Shown: positions 9,546-18,447 of the stretch, piece by piece
Position numbering within the stretch: the stretch's first letter is position 1
How the letters are laid out: every line of letters begins with the position of its first letter
Assembly (NCBI GenBank): GCA_023248495.1
Contig: JAHFEK010000010.1
Span: forward strand, 1-60,059
Direction: 5' to 3'
Source of the DNA: Nitrospinales bacterium
GTDB lineage: Bacteria; Nitrospinota_A; UBA7883; JACRGQ01
DNA length: 60,059 bases
The notes under the pieces: model-generated
Database searches by the model: none
Told to the model about the DNA's origin: nothing
Seen by the model: the letters and a program-made list of their open reading frames with translations, nothing else
Translations under genes and position numbers: made by a program

Positions 9546-11747
9546 TTAAAGAGCTTTTTTTTCGATCACGGGCACCCGGAGAATCTCCCCGGCGTGAAGC
9601 CGGTCAAGCTGTTTTCCTTCGTTGTACAGGGAAAGCAGCCACAGCGGCACCTCCCGCTGGTTGTTGCAGAGCATCCAGGCCGATTGGCCGCGGAGAAGCA
9701 CGCGGTCGTCAACCTCCTTCACGTTATGGCTGACGAAGAAATCCTTGTATAGCCCGTGATGGAAATTCTGGCGGCGCTGTTCAAATATATCAGCGCCGGC
9801 GTTATCCAGCGGGATTTTCACCGTGCGCCATAGATGCAGCGCCGGGCGCCGCCAATTATTGAGCCGCATTATTTCACGGGTGGAAACGCCCGCCCATTCG
9901 GCGTAATGAGCAAGTGTTTCTTCCGGTAACGCCGAGATGAGGCCATAACCGTCGGTGGACTTTATGCACCGGAATTTGTCTTTGCCCGGCAATGGTACGG
10001 GGTAGGAGACGGGTTGGGGCCGGGGCGCGGCGGCGGGAGGCGTTGCCGCAGCCGCGACTGCGGCGGTGACCGCCGTCGGCGGCGCCGGTTGCGGCGCGTT
10101 GTTATTTCCGAACACCGTGGCCACCCGGTTGGTCATATACGCAAAGAGCGCGGCGTAATCGGCGCTGATGGAGTGTCCGTCATTATTGGCGGCTTTCCGC
10201 GATTCCGGCACGGCGCCGGTTTTCGGCCGGCCGGGGGGAAGAGGCGGGGCCTGAACTGCCGTTTGCATGACCGCCGGTGATGCCGGCGGCATGGTGCGTG
10301 AAACCGCCTCTTCCGGAAGAATCAGTTTCTGGCCGGGATGTATCCGGCTGCGGCGGCCCATGTCGTTAAGCTCTTTCAAGGCCGTCACGGTGGTGTTGTA
10401 TTTTATGGCGATGCTGTATAGCGAATCGCCGTTATCGACCACATACTTTCCGCCCGGGGTGCCGGTACCGTAGTCTTTACGGGTTTCCGGGGCCTGTCGG
10501 GGCGCGGTGCGCGCGGGGGCGGTCTGAACCAATTCGTCCGGGGTGGGCGTATACGGAGTCACTTGCGCGAAGACGGCAGCCGTGCCGTGGGGGATGCGCA
10601 AGGCATAGCCGCGCGGAAGCAGTGCTTGGCCTTTCAAAATGCTTTGATGCAGCGCCGGGTTGAGGCGCGCGATATCCTTAAGGTCGTAATGCCGGGCAAG
10701 ATCGCGGATGCGGACGTGGTTTTGCAGGTTGACCACCTCGAATTCAAGCGGCGAGTGGAAGTCGATATTGCCGAAGTACTGTTCGGGGTGCTGCATAACG
10801 CGGCGGGCGGCAAGAAATTCGCAATAGAAATTGCGGCTGGCGAAGCCGAATGCCGGCCCGTCATAGTTCGTGATGATGGCGGCGATGTCGTTGCCGTGGA
10901 TTCGCTTGGCGTGGGCCATGCCGTTTTTGCCGTGGTTGTAGCTGGTGACCACCAGCGGCCAGCTTTCCAGGTCTTTGAAGTTGTCGCGCAGGAATTTGGC
11001 GGCCCCTTCGGTGGCGATGAGCGGGTCGCGCCGCTCGTCCGTTTGACCGTTGATTTTCATATAGTGCTTGCCGGTCGATCGCATGAATTGCCAAATACCG
11101 GCGGCCCCCACGCGGGAGTAAGCCTTGACATTGAACGAGCTTTCCACGTGCGGCAGCGCCAGCAGGTCAAGCGGCACGCCGTGTCGTTCAAAAATCTTTC
11201 TCATTTCGGGCATGTATTGCCCGCTGGTGATGAGCCCCAGCTTGAAGCGGCTCTTGAGGCCATATTGAACGCGTAACTGATCCGACGCTTCGCGGTAGAC
11301 ACCGGCGTCCTGCGTATTGCCGAACAACGCGGCGATGCGGCATTCCTCTTCGCCTTCGCAACGTCCCCCTTGCCGGGCGAGGCGCGCCAGCACGGCGGAG
11401 ATTTGCCGTTTGCGCAACGTGAGTTGCCGGGCCGCGTAGCGGCGCGAGGCGCGGGGATAGGTTTCATCCAGGTTTATTACTTCATAGCGGATGTTGAGGT
11501 TCACGCTGTCGTGTAGTATTGCCTGGTTTTCGTCGTATTTTGTGTAAACGTCGATCCAAAAATTCACATTCGGGCGCAACGCGGCCGGCTCGGGGAACAG
11601 ATCATGCTGGTAGTCCGACTCCATCTCAGCGGTGGGAATGGAGCCTTCCCCGATAATCTCCGGAGTGGATGCATAGAGCGGCGATGATGTTAGAATGATT
11701 ATGGAGGCGGATATGACCGCCAGACCGTTGATTCTTCCCTTTCCCAT
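9546..11747 (-). CDS. LysM-containing lytic transglycosylase (MltD-like)
   Basis: A 733-residue secreted murein hydrolase with an N-terminal Sec signal ending near SSPLYA. An SLT/goose-lysozyme-like domain holds the catalytic glutamate near residue 202 in PHVESSFN, followed by the family motif GAAGIWQFM and a TSYNHG segment. A LysM motif spans about 432-478, and two diverged LysM-like segments lie nearer the C-terminus. The architecture matches MltD but is longer (E. coli MltD 452). It cleaves glycan strands with 1,6-anhydro ring formation. A Pro/Ala-rich linker separates the LysM parts. Confidence 0.9.
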   Translation of the reverse strand: MGKGRINGLAVISASIIILTSSPLYASTPEIIGEGSIPTAEMESDYQHDLFPEPAALRPNVNFWIDVYTKYDENQAILHDSVNLNIRYEVINLDETYPRASRRYAARQLTLRKRQISAVLARLARQGGRCEGEEECRIAALFGNTQDAGVYREASDQLRVQYGLKSRFKLGLITSGQYMPEMRKIFERHGVPLDLLALPHVESSFNVKAYSRVGAAGIWQFMRSTGKHYMKINGQTDERRDPLIATEGAAKFLRDNFKDLESWPLVVTSYNHGKNGMAHAKRIHGNDIAAIITNYDGPAFGFASRNFYCEFLAARRVMQHPEQYFGNIDFHSPLEFEVVNLQNHVRIRDLARHYDLKDIARLNPALHQSILKGQALLPRGYALRIPHGTAAVFAQVTPYTPTPDELVQTAPARTAPRQAPETRKDYGTGTPGGKYVVDNGDSLYSIAIKYNTTVTALKELNDMGRRSRIHPGQKLILPEEAVSRTMPPASPAVMQTAVQAPPLPPGRPKTGAVPESRKAANNDGHSISADYAALFAYMTNRVATVFGNNNAPQPAPPTAVTAAVAAAATPPAAAPRPQPVSYPVPLPGKDKFRCIKSTDGYGLISALPEETLAHYAEWAGVSTREIMRLNNWRRPALHLWRTVKIPLDNAGADIFEQRRQNFHHGLYKDFFVSHNVKEVDDRVLLRGQSAWMLCNNQREVPLWLLSLYNEGKQLDRLHAGEILRVPVIEKKAL

Positions 11748-11755
11748 GAGCTTTG

Positions 11756-11784
11756 ATTTTATTGGAACCGGGCGTCGAAATCAA
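11756..11784 (-). promoter_or_regulatory. Probable near-leaderless promoter of the lytic transglycosylase gene
   Basis: Minus-strand -35 TTGATT (11779-11784), a 17-bp spacer and -10 TAAAAT (11756-11761). The ATG at 11747 lies 8 bases after the -10, and no Shine-Dalgarno sequence is visible between them. Confidence 0.5.
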
Positions 11785-11819
11785 GAGAAAACGCTTTTAA
11801 TAATGGCAGCTAACTTATC

Positions 11820-13052
11820 ATGATTAAAAAGATTAAGGTGGAACAGCTCGATCCTGGCATGTTCGTGGCCGATTTCAATTGCGGCTGGCTGGATCACCCT
11901 TTTCTCACCAACACCGTTTTTGTAAAAGACGTTCATACTTTGGAAAAAATCAAAGAGTTCGGCATTCGGGAATTATACATTGATACCGCCAAGGGCGCCG
12001 ATGTGGGGGAGGGGCATGGCAAGGCGCGGGAAGAGGTGCAACGGGAATTGCACGAAGAACTGCACCGGCTGGTGGAGATGGAGCGAACGGTGATTAACAA
12101 AGTGCCGATGGAAGAAGAGATACATCAAGCCAAAGCGGTTAAGAATGAAGCGAAAAAAGCGGTGACCGGCATTCTGCACGAGGCGCGGATGGGCAAGCAG
12201 GTGGCCTTGGAAGAGGCCAACCACGTGGTGGAAAAGATGGTCGATTCGGTGTTCCGCAATGTTGACGCGTTGACCTCGCTCAGCCGCATCAAGAGCAAGG
12301 ATCAGTACACGTTCATGCATAGCGTGAATGTCTGCGTGTTGATGATCGCCTTTTGCCGGTTCGTCGGCATCGACCGCGGCATCATACAAAAGGTGGGGGT
12401 GGGGGCGTTGTTGCACGACATCGGCAAGATGAAGGTGCCGGATGCCGTGCTCAACAAGCCGGGATCGTTTACCGACGCGGAATTCGAACTGATGAAAAGC
12501 CATGTCACCCATGGGCACGACATTCTCATCGCCACCAAGGGGGTGCCTTTCGAGGCCATCGAGGTGGCCAGCCAGCACCACGAACGGTTCGATGGCACGG
12601 GGTATCCCCTGAAACTCGATCATGATAATATCTCGCGCTTCGGGCAGATGGCCGCGCTAGCCGACGTATACGACGCGATCACCACCAACCGCGTCTACCA
12701 CAGGGGGCTGGAGCCGGCGGAAGCGATTCGGAAAATATATGAATGGAGCAAGCATCACTTCAACGATGAGTTGGCGCAGTATTTCGTCAAATGCGTTGGC
12801 ATCTATCCGGTTGGCACGCTGGTACGGCTGGAAAGCGGCCTGCTGGCGGTGGTGGCGGCGCCGGGGCAGCGTTCCATGCTCACCCCCACGGTGATCGCCG
12901 TGTACGATACGGAAAAACATTTTCGCATCAATCCGCGGGAGATCGAGCTGGATAGCCCAGATGGGGAACAACACCGGATTACCGGTTATGAAGACCCAAA
13001 GAAGTACCACCTCAATCCAATCGATTACCTCGACCTCTCCGGAGTAATGTAG
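11820..13052 (+). CDS. DUF3391 / HD-GYP cyclic-di-GMP phosphodiesterase
   Basis: A 410-residue cytoplasmic protein. The N-terminal ~130 residues match DUF3391 (opening IKVEQLDPGMFV), a domain usually fused to HD-GYP. The catalytic domain has LLHDIGK at about 197-203, SHVTHGHDIL, QHHERFDGTGYP at about 251-262 and DVYDAITTNRVYH. All metal ligands of the canonical type are present, so c-di-GMP hydrolysis is expected. It is transcribed divergently from the lytic transglycosylase gene, 72 bp between start codons. Confidence 0.93.
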   Translation: MIKKIKVEQLDPGMFVADFNCGWLDHPFLTNTVFVKDVHTLEKIKEFGIRELYIDTAKGADVGEGHGKAREEVQRELHEELHRLVEMERTVINKVPMEEEIHQAKAVKNEAKKAVTGILHEARMGKQVALEEANHVVEKMVDSVFRNVDALTSLSRIKSKDQYTFMHSVNVCVLMIAFCRFVGIDRGIIQKVGVGALLHDIGKMKVPDAVLNKPGSFTDAEFELMKSHVTHGHDILIATKGVPFEAIEVASQHHERFDGTGYPLKLDHDNISRFGQMAALADVYDAITTNRVYHRGLEPAEAIRKIYEWSKHHFNDELAQYFVKCVGIYPVGTLVRLESGLLAVVAAPGQRSMLTPTVIAVYDTEKHFRINPREIELDSPDGEQHRITGYEDPKKYHLNPIDYLDLSGVM

Positions 13053-13176
13053 GCGCGCTGTTCGGGTATCGCGGTCTCAAAGAATGCGACACCATTCTCC
13101 CGCTGGCTGGCAACATGCTGTTTTGGCATGAGTTATCGGCATCGCCCCCATTCACCTTCCCCGCTAAAAATAGGCC

Positions 13177-13204
13177 TAAAGGGAAATTTTTGCCGGGCCG
13201 ATAA
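13177..13204 (+). promoter_or_regulatory. Sigma-28 (FliA)-type promoter
   Basis: TAAA (13177-13180), 16 bases, then a perfect GCCGATAA (13197-13204). The enterobacterial sigma-28 consensus is TAAA-N15-GCCGATAA, so only the spacer differs by one base. It sits 29 bp upstream of a FlgM-like gene, itself a typical sigma-28 target. Confidence 0.65.
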
Positions 13205-13232
13205 GTTATTCATAGGAAAAGTGGGGTGTGTA

Positions 13233-13412
13233 ATGGACAAAAACGTTGGAAACAATTCCGGTTTGAGGATGGACCTCATTAAAAAGTACCGGAAGCAGAT
13301 TCGAGAGCAGACCTACGTGATCCGCTCCGATGAAATTGCCCAGAAAATGGCGCAGGAGCTCTTTGTCTCCAGCCCGTTTTTCAAGGGGCCGCAATTGAGG
13401 AGTAAGAAATGA
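13233..13412 (+). CDS. FlgM-like anti-sigma-28 factor (probable)
   Basis: A 59-residue protein. Residues about 15-43 (DLIKKYRKQIREQTY ... SDEIAQKMAQELF) resemble the C-terminal sigma-binding helices of FlgM, which bind and inhibit FliA until the flagellar hook is complete. The protein is shorter than most FlgM proteins and the family match is by eye. The sigma-28-type promoter directly upstream supports it. The ATG at 13233 follows a GTGGGG ribosome-binding site; an in-frame upstream start at 13128 would precede the promoter. The stop overlaps the next start (ATGA). Confidence 0.55.
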   Translation: MDKNVGNNSGLRMDLIKKYRKQIREQTYVIRSDEIAQKMAQELFVSSPFFKGPQLRSKK

Positions 13413-13597
13413 AGGCGCTATCAATCGGATTTTTTTCAACCGTCATTTACGCGGCGCAGCGGGCCAAAAATGCCGTGGAGCGGGCAAGCCTGCACGAAGT
13501 CTATCTGTTCATTGACGAGAATTTTGCGCCTTTGGCCATATCGCTTTCCACTATTTTGGCGGCTGAGCTGATCGTCGTCGGCATTCTCGCCCGCTAA
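13409..13597 (+). CDS. Small membrane protein, unknown
   Basis: A 62-residue protein not recognised from any family. An amphipathic N-terminal half (SIGFFSTVIYAAQRAKNAVERA) precedes a hydrophobic helix at about 40-61 ending in an arginine. It is coupled to the FlgM-like gene by a 4-bp ATGA overlap and should share the sigma-28-type promoter, which suggests a link to flagella or motility; this is inference from position only. Confidence 0.55.
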   Translation: MKALSIGFFSTVIYAAQRAKNAVERASLHEVYLFIDENFAPLAISLSTILAAELIVVGILAR

Positions 13598-13625
13598 AAA
13601 AAACGCATACCGGCGTAAGGCGCGG

Positions 13626-13991
13626 TCAGGCAACCTGATTCAGCGCATCCCTGAAATACCGGTCTATCAGCCCCTTCACCGCCGCGCGGATATTTTCATC
13701 GGCGATTTCATCCAGCCGGTTATCCGGGCGGTTCTGGTTGATCTGCGATTTATAGACAATGGCGCCGGTTTCGACATTCAGCTTGGCTCCCCAGCAGTCG
13801 GCGGGATTCGAGCCCTTCGCTTTGAGGAGCGCCAGACAGCCGGAATGCCATTCGCCGCCGGCGGCCACCGCCCCGGTTTTGATATCCGCCACAACCTTCA
13901 CGGCGCCGCGGTGACCAGCGGCCAGTTCATTTAGCAATGCGGGCGAAACAGGCTCCGCGAGGATGATATTTTTGAATGGGCCGCCGCCCAT
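13626..13991 (-). CDS. DUF5674 family protein
   Basis: A 121-residue soluble protein. It matches my recollection of DUF5674: an N-terminal EPVSPALLNELA, a VKVVADIKTGAVAAGGEWH core, the DCWGAKLN motif and a C-terminal INQNRPDN ... AAVKGLIDRYF. The family has no known function. The ATG at 13991 shares one base with the upstream stop (TGATG), so it is translationally coupled to the DUF502 gene. Confidence 0.75.
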   Translation of the reverse strand: MGGGPFKNIILAEPVSPALLNELAAGHRGAVKVVADIKTGAVAAGGEWHSGCLALLKAKGSNPADCWGAKLNVETGAIVYKSQINQNRPDNRLDEIADENIRAAVKGLIDRYFRDALNQVA

Positions 13992-14737
13992 CAAATGCCG
14001 CCGGGCCGATCCGGTTGTTCGTTCGCGCCGTGGGGCGGCACGAACATTCCGCCGGAAATAATGAGTTTAAAGCCGTCTTCCACCGACATGTCGAGCTCGG
14101 TCACGTCGTCCTTCGGCAGCGCCAGGAAGAATCCGGAGGTTGGATTCGGGGTGGTGGGGATAAAGACGTTTACCACCTCCATGCCGGCGCGGGCGCTGAT
14201 TTCGCTTTTGCCGGTGTTGGTGATAAACACTATGGTGTATATCCCTTTGCGCGGGTATTCGATCATGGCCACTTTCTTGAACGCCATGCCGCCGCTGGAA
14301 AAGGTTTCAATCATCTGCTTGGAGGCGGAGTATATCCCTTTAAGGCCGGGTATTTTTACGATAAACGATTCGAACATGGCGATGATTTTGCGTCCCGCGT
14401 AGTATTTCGTGATGACGCCGACAGCGAAGATCAACCCTACGGTGGTGATTACTCCAATACCGGGGATGCGGTATTCGGGATCGAGATGCGCCCCGAAAAT
14501 GATGAGAATGCGGGTTATGAGCGGGCTGAATATTCCGTCCACGCCGGTGAAGACGAACCGGATGACGACGAAGGTGACGGCGAGCGGCAAGGTAATGAAA
14601 AGGCCGGTAAGGAACGTGCTGCGCAACGCGTGCTTTACTCTTGTCACCATTGGCCGTCCCGCAAACCACACGGCCCCATGCTTGCCATTTTTTCCGGAAT
14701 AACCCTGACCGTGGCCGGATGCCAGCGTCTCAGACAT
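13991..14737 (-). CDS. DUF502 family membrane protein
   Basis: A 248-residue protein of the DUF502 family, seen from STFLTGLFITLPLAVTF, the GIGVITTVGLIFAVGVI second membrane segment, YSASKQMIETF and the VVNVFIPTTPNPTSG motif. Two membrane helices lie at about 42-65 and 96-115, with a soluble C-terminal domain. The family is membrane-associated and of unknown role. An internal ATG at 14650 gives a more usual N-terminus. It overlaps the MBL gene by 8 bp. Confidence 0.85.
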   Translation of the reverse strand: MSETLASGHGQGYSGKNGKHGAVWFAGRPMVTRVKHALRSTFLTGLFITLPLAVTFVVIRFVFTGVDGIFSPLITRILIIFGAHLDPEYRIPGIGVITTVGLIFAVGVITKYYAGRKIIAMFESFIVKIPGLKGIYSASKQMIETFSSGGMAFKKVAMIEYPRKGIYTIVFITNTGKSEISARAGMEVVNVFIPTTPNPTSGFFLALPKDDVTELDMSVEDGFKLIISGGMFVPPHGANEQPDRPGGI

Positions 14738-15611
14738 CCACCTTCATGCCTTCCCGCGCGCCAAAGACTTCGATGGAGAGGCCCGCCGCGCTGATGCGGT
14801 TTCGCATATCCTCTACGATACTTTTTTCGTCGTCGTCTTTGCGGTCGGGATCATGGTGAAACAGGGCAAAGCGTTTAATGCCCGACTTGGCGACCAGGCC
14901 GAAATTGTGCGCGGTGGAGCTATGTCCCCAGCCCACATGCGAGGGGTATTCCGCCTCGGTGTATTGGGTGTCCATCACCAACAGGTCGGCTCCGCTGATG
15001 AAGTCAACCAGCCGTCCGTTCTGCTCGGCAATGATTTGGTTCATCTCCTCTTCGCTTTCTTCTTCCCCCAGAAAGTTGTAATACGGCTCGTGATCGGTGC
15101 AGTAGACCACCGTTTTGCCTTCTTTTTCGAACCGGTAGCCGAGGCAGAGCACCGGATGGTTCAGGTATTTCGTGCGGATATTGTAGCCGCCGATGTTGAT
15201 ATTTTCCTCTTTCAGTTCGTGATAGTGGATTTTCGCCTGCAGTTCCGCCACGCGCACCGGAAAGTAGGTGTATTCCATCTGCCGGTCAAGAATCTCTTCC
15301 AGCGATTTTTCGTAATGCACCGGGCCGTAGATATGCACGGTGTAGCCGGGAATGAGCAGCGGGGCGAAAAACGGCAGCCCCTGTATGTGATCCCAATGCG
15401 TATGGGAAAAAAAGAGATGTATCTCTTTTTTGTCTTTGTGGTTGCGGGCCAGATCGATGCCCAGCTTGCGGATGCCCGTACCGGCGTCAAGCACGACCAC
15501 CGGGCTGTTGGCGTCCATCAGTTGCAGGCACGAAGTGTTGCCGCCGAAATGGGCGGTATCCGGCCCTGGCGTCGGTATCGAACCCCGCACTCCCCAAAAA
15601 GTCAAATTCAT
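14730..15611 (-). CDS. MBL-fold metallohydrolase
   Basis: A 293-residue metallo-beta-lactamase-fold hydrolase. The opening LTFWGVRGSIPTPG and HFGGNTSC are typical of a subgroup often found next to signalling genes; the metal site is SHTHWDHIQG, with further ligands in CTDHE and DTQY. The substrate is unknown; cyclic-nucleotide or phosphodiester hydrolysis is possible. It lies 6 bp after the HDOD gene and overlaps the DUF502 gene, so the four minus-strand genes form one operon. Confidence 0.88.
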   Translation of the reverse strand: MNLTFWGVRGSIPTPGPDTAHFGGNTSCLQLMDANSPVVVLDAGTGIRKLGIDLARNHKDKKEIHLFFSHTHWDHIQGLPFFAPLLIPGYTVHIYGPVHYEKSLEEILDRQMEYTYFPVRVAELQAKIHYHELKEENINIGGYNIRTKYLNHPVLCLGYRFEKEGKTVVYCTDHEPYYNFLGEEESEEEMNQIIAEQNGRLVDFISGADLLVMDTQYTEAEYPSHVGWGHSSTAHNFGLVAKSGIKRFALFHHDPDRKDDDEKSIVEDMRNRISAAGLSIEVFGAREGMKVDV

Positions 15612-15617
15612 AGTGTG

Positions 15618-16463
15618 TTAATTTTTAAGAAAAACCTTTGCGTCTTCAACCAGTTTCCCAAGATCTTTAAAAATGTCCCCCGTGTCATTTTCGGACATTT
15701 TAAGTATATCCCAAACCTCCGGTGAAAGCATTTCCATTCCACCCCGCCCCTTGATGCCAATATTGCTCTGGTTGCAATACCAGTCGGAAAGGTGCACCGC
15801 CGCCTTCACCTGGTCGTTACCGCCGCCGAATTTCGGCGAGTGGTGGTCATGGATGGTATCGAGCAATTGCGGCGGCAGTTCCCATTTTTTCGCGATAAGC
15901 ATTCCCAACTCCGCATGGCTCACCCCTATGAGTTTTTCCTCCACCTCGGATTTTGCCACGCCGGGCTGGTATGCGGGGTCGGAAAGGCGGGCAAATTCGT
16001 CCGCCAGGTGTTGCACGAAGATGACCTTGCCGATGTCGTGCAACAAGCCCGCAATGAAGTATTCATCGCGCTCCTGGGCGGGCACGCCGAGGCGCGCCGA
16101 CAGTATCTTGCTTCCCGTCGCCACACCCAGCGAATGTTCCCAAAACTCATCGCTGGTGAAGTATTTGGAGTTGCGCATTTTCATGGCGCCGATCACCGCG
16201 CTGCCGATGGCCACGTTTTTTATCGTGTTAACCCCCAGCAGGATGACGGCGCGGTTAAGCGAAACCACGGCCTGTTTCATGCCGAAGTACGCGCTGTTGA
16301 TAAGACGCAACACTTCCGCGGTGAGCACCGGGTCGAGGCTGATGGCGTGAATGAGGTCTTTGGGCGACGCGCGCATGTCGTTTGACAGGTGCATCACCTT
16401 CGCCACGGTCATGGAAAAACCGGGCAACCGGTCGATGTGTTTTATTACTTCTTCTTTTACCAT
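15618..16463 (-). CDS. HDOD domain protein
   Basis: A 281-residue protein consisting almost entirely of an HDOD domain: LPGFSMTVAKVM, VLTAEVLRLINSAYFG, VSLNRAVILLGVNTI and a retained LLHDIGKVIF. HDOD proteins are regulatory relatives of HD phosphohydrolases, usually without catalysis, and act in chemotaxis, motility and stress signalling. It starts the HDOD-MBL-DUF502-DUF5674 operon. Confidence 0.9.
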   Translation of the reverse strand: MVKEEVIKHIDRLPGFSMTVAKVMHLSNDMRASPKDLIHAISLDPVLTAEVLRLINSAYFGMKQAVVSLNRAVILLGVNTIKNVAIGSAVIGAMKMRNSKYFTSDEFWEHSLGVATGSKILSARLGVPAQERDEYFIAGLLHDIGKVIFVQHLADEFARLSDPAYQPGVAKSEVEEKLIGVSHAELGMLIAKKWELPPQLLDTIHDHHSPKFGGGNDQVKAAVHLSDWYCNQSNIGIKGRGGMEMLSPEVWDILKMSENDTGDIFKDLGKLVEDAKVFLKN

Positions 16464-16528
16464 ATTGATAATTTTTGTGTTCCATCCGGCATCATAGCGG
16501 TTTCAGGTGCCACTTCAAAATGGTTTTT

Positions 16529-18427
16529 CTACTCCCAGCGCAGCGCGTCGAATCGGTCCACCACCGGGGCGGGGGGGAGCGATTTTAGAAATGTTTTTCC
16601 GTACCCTTTGCCGCGGATGCGGCTGTCGGCGATCATCATGATGCCCCGGTCGGTGCGGTGGCGAATGAGGCGTCCGATTCCTTGCCGCAGGGCCAGCACC
16701 GCTTCGGGAAGCTGGTAGTCGGTGAACGGTTTGCCGCCGTTCTTTTTTATCCGGTCGATGCGGGCCGCCAGCACCGGGTCGCCGGGGGAGGAGAACGGCA
16801 GCTTGTCGATGATGACGCAAGAGAGCGATTCCCCCTTCACGTCGACCCCTTGCCAAAAGCTGCTGGTGGCCAGCAGCACGCTTTCCACCTCGGAACGGAA
16901 GCGTTCCAGCAGCGCGGTGCGGGACGCTTCCCCCTGCATCAACAGGGTGTAGGGCAGGCGGCCGGTCAGCCGCCTGCGGATTTCATACATGCCGCGGAAC
17001 GACGTGAAGAGGAAGAGCGTCCGTCCCTTCACCAGCGTGATGAGTTTGACCGCTTCTTCGGCCAGGGCGTCTGCGAATTGCGGCGACGCGGGATCCGGCA
17101 GCCGGGGGAGGTATATCTGCGACTGCGTGGCAAAATCGAACGGGCTGGGCAGCGCCATCGTTTCGGCGGCGTCCAACCCGAGGCTCTTGAGGAAGTACGA
17201 GAAGTCGCCCGCCGCGGCCAGCGTGGCGGAGGTGAAAATGGTGGTGCAGCCGGCGTAGAGGTTGGCGCGCAGCAACGGCGCCACATCGATGCTGGAGGCG
17301 TTAAGGTACACTCCGCCGTTTCGCGCTTCGCCCCAGAAGATGTGTTCGTCGCTTTCGGCTTTGAGTATTGCCCGCAGATCCGCTGCGATGGCGAAATGGC
17401 GGTGCGCCACCATGCGGGTGGAATCGGGAAGCGGGTCGATTTTCCCGATCTTTTCCTCCACATACGCCAGCGAGCCTAATAGCGCTTCCGCCGCCTCCGC
17501 GTCCGGGGGATTTTCTTTCAGGCTGAACCGCCGCTCTTCTTTTCCCTTGCGCTGGAAGCGGGAAAAAAAATTTCGCGCTCGGGTGTCAAGGTTGTCGAGG
17601 TCGCGGATCAGCTCCGGGCGGTTGGGGGGCTTGGCCTCGTCCAGTTCGCGCAGGGTGTCGCGCACCAGTTCCTCCAGGCGGTGGTTGCTCACGGCGAATC
17701 CGAAGTACTGCGCCGCGATCTCTTCCACTTCATGCGCTTCGTCAAAAACTACCGCCTGATAATCGGGGAGCACGTTTCCCGCCCCTTTGCCGCGCAGGGC
17801 CAAATCGGCGAAAAAAAGGTGATGGTTTACCACCACCAACTGGGCTTTTTCCGCATCTTTGCGCAATGCGCCGAGGAAACAGTCGGTGCCGCGCGGACAT
17901 TTTTGGGCGATACAGAAATCGGTGTTGCCGCAGACATGCGCCCAAAGCGGATGGTCTTCAGGAACGGCGGCCAACTCCGCTTTATCGCCGGTCTTGGTGA
18001 TTTGAGTCCAATCGAGGATTGCGTCGAGCATCTTCGCGTCCCCCTTGCGCTCCAGCAGGGGCAGTTGGGCAAACCGCTTGAGCCGGAGCGGGCAGAGGTA
18101 GTTGCTGCGGCCCTTCATCATCACGGCCGTAAAATCACGCCCGATGTACCGGCGCAGGAAGGGGATGTCCTTAAAAAATATCTGTTCTTGCAGGTTTTTA
18201 ACGCCGGTGCTGACCACCACTTGCAGGCCGGAGAGGATGGCCGGGACGAGGTAGGCCAGCGTTTTCCCGGTGCCAGTGCCGGCCTCGACCACCAGTTGAC
18301 CGCCGTGCCCAAGGGTTTTCGCCACGGCGTGCGCCATGGCGAGTTGCTCGGGGCGGTGTTCGTAATCGGCCAGATGCCGCGCCAGCAATCCCCCGTCCGG
18401 GGAAAAAACCGCGTCGATGGCGGGCAC
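16529..18427 (-). CDS. dinG: DinG-family ATP-dependent DNA helicase
   Basis: A 632-residue superfamily 2 helicase related to XPD/DinG, acting on R-loops, forks or G-quadruplexes. Walker A is EAGTGTGKT (about 42-50), the iron-sulphur cluster cysteines follow (CPLRLKRF, then CGNTDFCIAQKCPRGTDC), and the DEAH box is VFDEAHEVEE. C-terminal helicase motifs include TSATLA, LFLFTSFRGM, TSSFWQGVDVKGE and RQGIGRLIRH. The start codon is GTG at 18427. It lies 20 bp after aroF and may be co-transcribed. Confidence 0.93.
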   Translation of the reverse strand: MPAIDAVFSPDGGLLARHLADYEHRPEQLAMAHAVAKTLGHGGQLVVEAGTGTGKTLAYLVPAILSGLQVVVSTGVKNLQEQIFFKDIPFLRRYIGRDFTAVMMKGRSNYLCPLRLKRFAQLPLLERKGDAKMLDAILDWTQITKTGDKAELAAVPEDHPLWAHVCGNTDFCIAQKCPRGTDCFLGALRKDAEKAQLVVVNHHLFFADLALRGKGAGNVLPDYQAVVFDEAHEVEEIAAQYFGFAVSNHRLEELVRDTLRELDEAKPPNRPELIRDLDNLDTRARNFFSRFQRKGKEERRFSLKENPPDAEAAEALLGSLAYVEEKIGKIDPLPDSTRMVAHRHFAIAADLRAILKAESDEHIFWGEARNGGVYLNASSIDVAPLLRANLYAGCTTIFTSATLAAAGDFSYFLKSLGLDAAETMALPSPFDFATQSQIYLPRLPDPASPQFADALAEEAVKLITLVKGRTLFLFTSFRGMYEIRRRLTGRLPYTLLMQGEASRTALLERFRSEVESVLLATSSFWQGVDVKGESLSCVIIDKLPFSSPGDPVLAARIDRIKKNGGKPFTDYQLPEAVLALRQGIGRLIRHRTDRGIMMIADSRIRGKGYGKTFLKSLPPAPVVDRFDALRWE

Positions 18428-18447
18428 CGGCTTCCCGCGCCCCCCCC

